This document shows positions 58,208 to 64,000 of a stretch of DNA of 64,000 nucleotides, in pieces; the stretch's first letter is position 1, and each line of letters starts with the position of its first letter. The notes below the pieces were generated by a model. The model ran no database searches. It worked only from the letters and a program-made list of their open reading frames with translations, and had not been told where the DNA came from. Both the position numbers and the translations under genes were made by a program. The stretch comes from an uncultured Chthonomonas sp. (lineage in GTDB: Bacteria > Armatimonadota > Chthonomonadetes > Chthonomonadales > Chthonomonadaceae): NCBI GenBank assembly GCA_903859705.1, contig CAIONQ010000061.1, forward strand, positions 51,305 to 115,304. The letters are read 5' to 3'.

Positions 58208-58378
58208 TCAGGTGAGGCGGCGTTTCTCGGTTACATCTATCTGCACCACGCGTCCATCCTGGATCACCAGCTGAACTGTGCCAAATCGAACCCGTGCCAC
58301 CGCCGCGCGGATGTCCTCTATAGGCACCGCTGTTTCGGCCTTCGCCTCCGTGTTCGATGTTTCAATTTTCTCTGCCAT
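58208..58378 (-). CDS. DUF2292 small protein
   Basis: The 56-aa product starts at ATG with GAGGTG seven bases upstream. The second half, VRFGTVQLVIQDGRVVQIDV, is the full signature of DUF2292, a small beta-rich domain of unknown function. I recall it mostly near sulfur and amino acid metabolism genes, which fits its position between the sulfonate importer operon and threonine synthase. It is divergent from thrC and shares the intergenic region with the operator-like motif at 58408. Confidence 0.8.
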   Translation of the reverse strand: MAEKIETSNTEAKAETAVPIEDIRAAVARVRFGTVQLVIQDGRVVQIDVTEKRRLT

Positions 58379-58407
58379 TCAGACACCTCACGATTAAACA
58401 TACTAAG

Positions 58408-58423
58408 TTGATCAATTAAGTGG
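58408..58423 (+). promoter_or_regulatory. Operator-like motif, copy 3
   Basis: TTGATCAATTAAGTGG lies between the divergent DUF2292 and threonine synthase genes. It matches copy 1 at 47335 at 14 of 16 positions. Confidence 0.45.
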
Positions 58424-58528
58424 TATATTACAGTACCACATTTTCCCCGGCTATGTAAAGAGCGATAGAACCCAACGCTACATACATTGTTCCGAAATAG
58501 TTTGCTCAATCAAACGCAGGATCATATC

Positions 58529-59716
58529 ATGACCGATACCACCAGAACCAACTCACTGCTAACCCACCTGGAGTGCCCTAAAACCAGCGAAACGTTTGAT
58601 GCAGACAGCCTGCAAAACCTGAGCCGCGTGGGGGCGCCTCTGCTTGCCCGGTATGATCTGGATAAGTGCACGCTCCGCCGCGAGGACCTGAGTGGCGGGC
58701 CATCCAGCCTGTGGCGCTATGCGCAACTGCTGCCTATCCGCAGTTATGACTCCGTTGCAGATCTTGGCGAAGGGTGGACTCCATTGCTGCCCGTAGAGCG
58801 GTTGCGCGCACGGCTAAACATGCCCCATCTATATGTGAAGGATGAATCGGTGAACCCCACCGGCTCGTTCAAAGCAAGAGGCATGGCCGTGGCCGTGGCA
58901 AAGGCGTATGAGTTGGGCGCAAAAGAGCTTGCTGTTGGCACAGCCGGCAATGCGGGCAGCGCACTGGCCGCCTATGCCGCCGCACTTGGGCTGGTGGCCC
59001 ACGTTGCCATGCCAGATGACACTCCGCGCGCATTTAGTGCAGAGTGCCAGGCGCTGGGTGCAGACCTGGCGCTGGTGAAGGGCCTGATAACGGATGCCAA
59101 TGCACACGTGCAGATAGGCATTAGAGAAAGGGGTTGGTTTGATATGGCCACCCTGCGTGAGCCATACCGCCTGGAAGGTAAAAAAACCATGGGGTATGAA
59201 CTGGCAGAACAGCTAAACGGTGAGCTTCCAGATGTTATTCTTTACCCAACGGGCGGCGGCACCGGGCTGATAGGAATGTGGAAGGCCTTTGATGAAATGG
59301 AGCGCATTGGCTGGATCGGCAACAAGCGGCCACGCATGGTATCTGTACAATCCGCCGGCTGTGCGCCCATAGTAAAGGCCTATGAAGAGGGCAATGACCA
59401 TGCCGAGATGTGGCAAAACGCCGCAACCAGCGCCTCTGGTCTGCGCGTACCGAGGGCCATTGGAGATTTCCTTATTTTAGATGCCGTTCGCAAAAGCGGC
59501 GGAACAGCGATTGCAGTAACGGAAGATCAGATCCATGCCGCCTGGGGCGAAATTGCATCGCACACGGGCCTTATGGTGGCACCAGAAGGGGCAGCAACGC
59601 TTGCCGCATTGCATGATCTGCTTGCAAGCGGCGATATTGGCCGCAATGAGCGTGTGGTGCTATTCAACACCGGCTCCGGCCTCAAGTACATCGAGGCGTG
59701 GTACCGCGAGAGCTGA
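58529..59716 (+). CDS. thrC: Threonine synthase
   Basis: The 395-aa PLP enzyme makes threonine from O-phosphohomoserine. The lysine that binds PLP is in NPTGSFKARGM near residue 117. The phosphate-binding Gly loop is TAGNAGSALAAYAAALG near 143 and the later YPTGGGTGLIGMWKAF near 250. The N-terminus has CPKTSETFDADSLQNLSRVG, like the class with a short lid (ending RREDLSGGPSSLWRY). I chose ATG 58529 after AGGAT; the frame is open upstream to 58487. With DUF2292 it shares a motif seen near the ssu operon. Confidence 0.93.
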   Translation: MTDTTRTNSLLTHLECPKTSETFDADSLQNLSRVGAPLLARYDLDKCTLRREDLSGGPSSLWRYAQLLPIRSYDSVADLGEGWTPLLPVERLRARLNMPHLYVKDESVNPTGSFKARGMAVAVAKAYELGAKELAVGTAGNAGSALAAYAAALGLVAHVAMPDDTPRAFSAECQALGADLALVKGLITDANAHVQIGIRERGWFDMATLREPYRLEGKKTMGYELAEQLNGELPDVILYPTGGGTGLIGMWKAFDEMERIGWIGNKRPRMVSVQSAGCAPIVKAYEEGNDHAEMWQNAATSASGLRVPRAIGDFLILDAVRKSGGTAIAVTEDQIHAAWGEIASHTGLMVAPEGAATLAALHDLLASGDIGRNERVVLFNTGSGLKYIEAWYRES

Positions 59717-59757
59717 GCACGTGCCCGTGCTCAAGTGTATGCTACGGGAGTGCCAAT

Positions 59758-60366
59758 ATGAAGATACTACATGTGCTGGCAGCGTTTGTTGGTTGCCTGT
59801 GCGCGGGCGCTCCGGCATCCCCTGCAAAGCCCCACATCTGGGTGCCGCATCTGCTTAAGATACAAACCCCAAAAGGGAGCCTGGTTTACGACGTTGGGCC
59901 CGATGTGGATATCAGTGGTTACTCGGGTGCTGGCAGGGCCTCTGGCAAGCTGGTTTTTGCTGGCTACGGCATCCAGGCAAAGCGGGACAATCACGATGAT
60001 TTAGCGGGGCTGGATGTGAAGGGCAGGGTTGTACTGCTACTGGATGGCTACCCCGGTGAGAGCGCCACTTCGCCCCTGGCACATCTGCAAAGCGTAGTTG
60101 CCAAGGCAGCGATGCTGCGCAAACTTGGTGCTACCGCAGTGATTGTTACTGTTACAAAAGCAGACTTTAAAAAGGGCACGAGTGCTGAACGGTACTCTGG
60201 CAGCCATGCATCTCTGCCAGTATTGCGCGTGCGCTCTACGGTGGCTGAGCAATGGATCCGAGAATCAACCCATGGCGACCTCCCAACCATCTGGGAAAAC
60301 GCAGACGTGGGAAAGCATGTATCTATGCCCCTTAAGGCAAGCGCATCGGTACTTATTGAGAAGTAG
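59758..60366 (+). CDS. Exported PA-domain protein without peptidase domain
   Basis: The product is 202 aa (ATG 59758, GGGAG upstream) with a signal peptide to about residue 22. The remaining part matches the protease-associated domain found inside M28 aminopeptidases: SGKLVFAGYGIQAKRDNHDD near residue 63, then LDVKGRVVLLLDGYPG near 86-101. The zinc peptidase domain that normally follows is absent, and the gene ends with a normal stop. It may be a substrate-binding relic or an independent module. It lies 41 bases after thrC. Confidence 0.7.
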   Translation: MKILHVLAAFVGCLCAGAPASPAKPHIWVPHLLKIQTPKGSLVYDVGPDVDISGYSGAGRASGKLVFAGYGIQAKRDNHDDLAGLDVKGRVVLLLDGYPGESATSPLAHLQSVVAKAAMLRKLGATAVIVTVTKADFKKGTSAERYSGSHASLPVLRVRSTVAEQWIRESTHGDLPTIWENADVGKHVSMPLKASASVLIEK

Positions 60367-60528
60367 GTACCAGAGTGCCCTTACAGCGGGTGTTGCGGTC
60401 TAATACATAGCAATGCGTGGATTTGTGTGCTTAACTCCGCAATCCAACAGTATAATTAAATCGATGCCCCCCATAAACCAGCATCCAAGCAAAGCAAACC
60501 ACAAGATACTATTCTGGGAGCATAACCG

Positions 60529-60954
60529 ATGAAAAATTTACCAACCCGCACAGGAATTGCTATACGATTGAGCGCGGTCCTGTTACTATCCGGGGTGCTG
60601 GCAGGCGGGCTCGGCTGTGGCTCCGGCAACAGTGGCACGGGTGCAATCACTACAAAGTCGGTAACTGGTAACTGGGCAACTCCATTCAGTGTCCCGGGCT
60701 CCAAAACAACGCTGGCCCTAACCCAGCTCGGCACAGGAGTTGTTGGCACCGGTACCTACACCATTGAAGCAGGCAGATCCGGCACCATTTCGGTAACAGG
60801 CACGCTGGCCGGGAGCAACTTTACTGCAACTCTCATATACGATTACGGAACTACCGTAACCTACACCGGCACCCTGCCAGATGCTAACGATATTACCGGC
60901 ACCATCCACAGCTCGGCCACAGGCGATTACGCGCTTAATTTTGTAAAGCAGTAG
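60529..60954 (+). CDS. Small lipoprotein
   Basis: The 141-aa product has a lipoprotein signal with GGLGC near residue 30. The mature part is rich in Thr and Gly, with repeated short strands such as GTGVVGTGTYTIEAG and SVTGTLAGSNFTATLIY, consistent with a small beta-barrel or lipocalin-like fold. No family is recognised. A purine-rich site lies before the ATG (TGGGAG). Confidence 0.7.
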   Translation: MKNLPTRTGIAIRLSAVLLLSGVLAGGLGCGSGNSGTGAITTKSVTGNWATPFSVPGSKTTLALTQLGTGVVGTGTYTIEAGRSGTISVTGTLAGSNFTATLIYDYGTTVTYTGTLPDANDITGTIHSSATGDYALNFVKQ

Positions 60955-61452
60955 GGGCGAACGAGTTGAAGCGATAGTATAGGATCTGCAATTTCGGTCA
61001 GATTAAGTATGTGGATGTACTATAGGATAGCCACTGGTTTTGCACGATACTTGATATCAAGATCAATGATCTTATGTTGCATTCCGCAGGCATACATTCG
61101 GCCAAAAATCATTTATAACTCAATAAGCACATGCCGGGCACAAATCCTATGCCCGGCATTGCTAATTATTGCAACTCTTGCGCGGTTATTACGAAAGTGA
61201 TCGGGTTGAATAGTTGCCTGCGCACCCTCACTGTTGCCTGCATTATGTTGATGTGGGCGTTTTCTGCTTGGGCCGCCGATACCCCGGGCCGCAGGTTTGC
61301 TTTGCCCCGATGCCTTCAATACCTCACCGCTTCCGCTCAAGTAGGTTCTGGCGAGCAACTAGCATATCGCGGTAGCCAAATCTGCGCAGACGCCTCTGAG
61401 CGTGCCTTTACTATCACTTTGTTTGTTCTATGCATTGGAGTGCCTGCGGATC
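60955..61452. other. Gap with one hairpin and a doubtful frame
   Basis: About 500 bases. At 61131-61159 ATGCCGGGC pairs with GCCCGGCAT around an 11-base loop, which may be a terminator, but no T run follows. A doubtful coding frame follows. Confidence 0.4.
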
Positions 61453-61463
61453 TTACTTTGTAA
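61197..61463 (+). CDS. Doubtful small exported protein
   Basis: A GTG frame of 88 residues begins with a signal-like stretch (LTVACIMLMWAFSAWAAD) but has no ribosome binding site. It overlaps the end of the convergent gene by 11 bases. It could be a remnant. Confidence 0.2.
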   Translation: MIGLNSCLRTLTVACIMLMWAFSAWAADTPGRRFALPRCLQYLTASAQVGSGEQLAYRGSQICADASERAFTITLFVLCIGVPADLTL

Positions 61464-61980
61464 ACTTCCAGAGCTCGCTTGTTTCTTTAATCTGACGGCT
61501 GAAATTATCGAGATCTGTTTTGAGAATGGCAGGCGTTATATTCCGGTTGTCTGCAACTCTATGCATAAGCAGGCGGCTGTTTTGTTTATCGAAATAGAAA
61601 CTACTTGGATCGATATCGGCGTTTGCAACCAGTAGGGCGAGCCATTTATCTGCAGAAATGGAGGCGGCATCTTCCACTTTACCCATATTGGCGTTAAAGC
61701 CAAGCTTGCGTTTATCGGGGCTCAACACAAGCTGAATATTCAGGGTCCAGGTGTCCTGCTTTATCTTAACCAGAAATCCTTTGGTGAGCGCAGAGGGCTC
61801 AAGTCCCATGTTCGTGAGCATGGTCTTCAGGGATTCATCACTGAGCTGAGTGGTATCGCTCGGTTTCACTTCTGTTGGTGAAGGTGGATTTTGCTGTGCT
61901 CTTACAATAACGCCTAGAGCTGTGCAAACCCACAGCGTTACTGCAAAGATGGCGACAGCGTTGGTTGCATTGCGTTTCAT
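61453..61980 (-). CDS. Exported YbjN-like domain protein
   Basis: The product is 175 aa from ATG 61980; the frame runs on upstream to 62106 but without a signal. A signal peptide with core AVAIFAVTLWVCTALGVI ends near AQQ. The rest fits the YbjN/CesT-type fold by pattern: SLKTMLTNMGLEPSALTKG, strands WTLNIQLVLSPDKRKLGF, WLALLVANAD near residue 105, and NITPAILKTDLDNFSRQIKE near the C-terminus. Such domains act as chaperone-like modules in other bacteria; an exported form is less usual. The assignment rests on pattern only. Confidence 0.6.
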   Translation of the reverse strand: MKRNATNAVAIFAVTLWVCTALGVIVRAQQNPPSPTEVKPSDTTQLSDESLKTMLTNMGLEPSALTKGFLVKIKQDTWTLNIQLVLSPDKRKLGFNANMGKVEDAASISADKWLALLVANADIDPSSFYFDKQNSRLLMHRVADNRNITPAILKTDLDNFSRQIKETSELWKFTK

Positions 61981-62424
61981 AGTTGGTGGTGCCTTTATGG
62001 GAGATTTGTGCACGGGTGCCGCGAGTTTCCCCGCGAACATGTACTCATGCAATTCACCAGGCACCCGGGTGATTCCTGATGCGTGGTGGGAGGAACCGAG
62101 GAGCACCGATGTAGCTTTGCGCGTAAGATCACGGTTACATGAGGGTGTTGCGTTCTATTTTGATACGCAGTAAGCTATTTTTTTTACCAGTCTGCGGTCA
62201 GTTCTAAGAGTTGGCCAGTGTTACTGACAAAATCGGCGAAACTAAGACCGCCTGACGATGGAGTAAAGTTTATGCGATTTGAAGCACATATATACTGTTT
62301 GCGCCAGAATGATACAGTGACACAGGTAACTCTTCTGCCATAGTGTTTGTTCGAAATGAAGGATTCGTACAATCTAAGCATTGAGATGATGAAATGGTGA
62401 TGGTACACACGGAAGGGAATGCAG

Positions 62425-63276
62425 ATGGCGGAACATATTGCGTGGCGCACGCACATTGCTCGCAGAATTGCTGCGCATTATGCCTTGCATCCAGATGTGG
62501 AAGCCGCAGCACTGATCGGCTCCGTAGCGCTGGGTTGGGCAGATGAATATTCCGATATCGAATTGGCCGTGTTCTGGCGAAGAGAGCTTTCCCCGGAGTG
62601 CAGGCAGCAGATTGCGCAAGATCTGGGTGCTACAAATTGGCATGCCAACGCATTCAGCACCGAGATTCAGGCCTGGTGTGAGGACTATATGTTCGAGGGC
62701 GTTAAGATTGACCTGGGACACTGGCTCACTGCCACAATGGAGACCATAGTTGCCGATGTTGTGACCCGGTACGATGCCGGGCTATCAAAGCAGATTTCGG
62801 TTTTCGCAATACAACACTCCGTTGGCCTGGCAAACCAGCTTCTGCTAAAACAATGGCAGGAGATGGCAAGCGCCTACCCCAATGCGCTGGCGGAGGCCAT
62901 GGTGAAACAACATCTTAGTTTTAGCCCCGCCTGGATGCTGCGCATGCTCGCCAAACGCGATGATTTCCCGCTGGTACGGCATAATCTGGCTGCCCTTTCT
63001 ACCAGGCTTTTCATTTTGCTTTGCGCACTAAACCATGGTTACTACCCCGGGCACAAGTGGGTAGCGCGCCACATAAGTACCATGCATATTTTGCCGCCAG
63101 CGTATCTGGCGCGCCTGCAGTTTGCCCTTACGGCTCCGCTGCCTGAGGCAGTATCCGAGTTTGAAACTCTTGTTGAAGATATAATCGGGCTGGTAGATAT
63201 TCATTTGCCGGGTGTAGATACCGTAGCCGTACTGACTCGGTTCAATGAGCAATTTACATCCGCCGTGGCTAATTAA
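62425..63276 (+). CDS. Nucleotidyltransferase-fold protein (DUF4037-like)
   Basis: The 283-aa product has the polymerase-beta type nucleotide transferase signature: AAALIGSVALGWADEYSDIE near residue 27-46, with GS and two acidic residues of DxE, and a third Asp expected at KIDLGHW near 93. The helical C-terminal half resembles the DUF4037 or streptomycin adenylyltransferase-like groups. It would use a nucleoside triphosphate to modify an unknown substrate. A GGAAGGGA site is best spaced for ATG 62425, six bases after another ATG. Confidence 0.75.
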   Translation: MAEHIAWRTHIARRIAAHYALHPDVEAAALIGSVALGWADEYSDIELAVFWRRELSPECRQQIAQDLGATNWHANAFSTEIQAWCEDYMFEGVKIDLGHWLTATMETIVADVVTRYDAGLSKQISVFAIQHSVGLANQLLLKQWQEMASAYPNALAEAMVKQHLSFSPAWMLRMLAKRDDFPLVRHNLAALSTRLFILLCALNHGYYPGHKWVARHISTMHILPPAYLARLQFALTAPLPEAVSEFETLVEDIIGLVDIHLPGVDTVAVLTRFNEQFTSAVAN

Positions 63277-63376
63277 GTACACAATATTCACAACCGCTGA
63301 ACTGTAAGCAGTATGTTGTGTTCCATTCTTACTATCGCGGTAAAATACAAACAGTAAAATCCAATGGCTATGGGTA

Positions 63377-63859
63377 ATGGAGGCGACAACGGCTATGGAC
63401 TCAGCACCTCGTGATTCGGTATACAGTGCTATTGGTGGTTACGATGGGGTTCTTAAGCTGGCTCACGCCTGGCATGTACGCGTGCTGGCAGATGAGGTTG
63501 TTAGCCATGCCTTTAGCCATGGGTTTCACCCTCAGCATACTGCTCACCTTGCCGCCTACTGGGCCGAGGCGCTTGGTGGCCCTGCCTTTTATTCTGCAAG
63601 TTATGGAAGCGAAACATCGGTGGTGAAGATGCACAGCGGCAACGGGCAGCACACGGAGATGGATGAACGCGCCATTGCTTGCTTTGATCTTGCTCTGGAG
63701 GATGTAGGCCTCGCCATTACCGACGCCCTGTACAAAGTACTCCACGATTATTTTGTGTGGGCAACCACCGTAACCATGGCGAAGTATCCTCACTCTGCAG
63801 ACGATGTACCAGAGGGGCTGAAGGTTCCACAATGGTCGTGGAATGGCCTCTTAAGCTAA
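63377..63859 (+). CDS. Truncated hemoglobin-like protein
   Basis: The 160-aa product matches the truncated globin fold: SVYSAIGGYDGVLKLAHAWH near the start, then HTAHLAAYWAEALGGPAFYS near residue 58-77, where His of the sequence around HTAHLA lies near the proximal region, and SGNGQHTEMDERAIACFDLA near 92-111. The GGPxxYS pattern is typical of group II. Heme ligands are not fixed with certainty. It probably binds oxygen or nitric oxide in the cytoplasm. ATG 63377 and 63395 are both possible starts; GGAGG lies at 63379-63383 and favours the latter. Confidence 0.8.
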   Translation: MEATTAMDSAPRDSVYSAIGGYDGVLKLAHAWHVRVLADEVVSHAFSHGFHPQHTAHLAAYWAEALGGPAFYSASYGSETSVVKMHSGNGQHTEMDERAIACFDLALEDVGLAITDALYKVLHDYFVWATTVTMAKYPHSADDVPEGLKVPQWSWNGLLS

Positions 63860-63883
63860 CCTGAATTATTCATGTTATGAGGA

Positions 63884-63946
63884 AAGAGAGCGCACTTTGT
63901 CTAAATGTTAGGTGTCGAATCCATCATCAGACAAGAGGACGCTCTC
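63884..63946. repeat. Imperfect inverted repeat before the edge frame
   Basis: GAGAGCG at 63886 and TTTGTC near 63901 pair imperfectly with GACAAGAGGACGCTCTC at 63930-63946. It may be part of the end of an insertion sequence. Confidence 0.3.
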
Positions 63947-63947
63947 A

Positions 63948-64000
63948 ATGCAGAATTCACTTCCATCGCTCGTTTTTCCTGCCGTTTCAGGTCGTCAAGT
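63948..64000 (+). CDS. Start of a probable transposase, cut by the right edge
   Basis: The first 17 codons, MQNSLPSLVFPAVSGRQ, resemble the N-terminus of IS1380-family transposases, which continue into a conserved FDGG region. Only the start is visible, so this is tentative. Confidence 0.35.
   Translation, partial: MQNSLPSLVFPAVSGRQ

Overview
The window most likely comes from a member of the Armatimonadota. Two proteins carry the type IV pilin-like start typical of DUF1559 proteins, and the one at 47845 has the LFPVFAQAREKARQ stretch that I associate with this phylum, followed by an H-X9-DG motif. The base composition looks moderate in GC. Ribosome binding sites of the AAGGAG/GGAGG type and several TTGACA-N17-TATAAT-like promoters are easy to read. 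No rRNA, tRNA or CRISPR array was seen. All family names are from reading the proteins by eye; no searches were run.

Layout. 0-4.4 kb: a cut-off secreted protein, a dead ISAs1-type transposase, and a small group of a frameshifted membrane redoxin gene, a pseudopilin and a cysteine-rich exported protein. 4.5-18 kb: mostly core genes. thrS sits behind a promoter and leader with an internal terminator. It is followed by a GNAT enzyme, an M14 peptidase, three small exported metal or heme proteins, a RhaD-like aldolase, dnaN, gyrA and an M3 oligopeptidase (pepF). 18-25.1 kb: an accessory island in which three broken copies of the pepF 3' end alternate with cargo (a secreted orphan, DUF4238 plus RhuM, and an AbiE pair with a ruined toxin gene). 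25.2-34.1 kb: secreted BNR-like, GH16-like and GH18-like proteins, a lipoprotein fused to a DUF1559-like domain, a DsbA-like protein, and a HAD plus kinase pair.

34.5-39 kb: a second accessory segment with YCII, sigma factor, YCII and Fic genes. It lies between 159-bp direct repeats, and inside it the Fic gene lies between 63-bp palindromic repeats. 39-45.7 kb: a divergent AraC regulator and aldo-keto reductase, then a molybdenum hydroxylase operon (small subunit, large subunit, XdhC, MocA-like). 46-47.3 kb: a YdeI-like protein and KptA.

47.3-60 kb: a promoter, a structured stretch and a strong terminator precede a DUF1559 pseudopilin. Next comes a tightly overlapped operon joining an Ssu-type sulfonate importer to DUF1592, DUF1552, ankyrin and creatininase-family proteins, then DUF2292 and threonine synthase. 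A shared operator-like motif lies in front of both groups and may mark a sulfur-related regulon. 60-64 kb: small secreted proteins, a nucleotidyltransferase-fold protein, a truncated hemoglobin, and the start of a probable transposase at the right edge.

The most unusual pattern is that accessory genes twice sit between duplicated 3' ends of host genes (pepF; the 52-aa gene and the AraC gene). The Fic gene shows a third, smaller version with palindromic borders.
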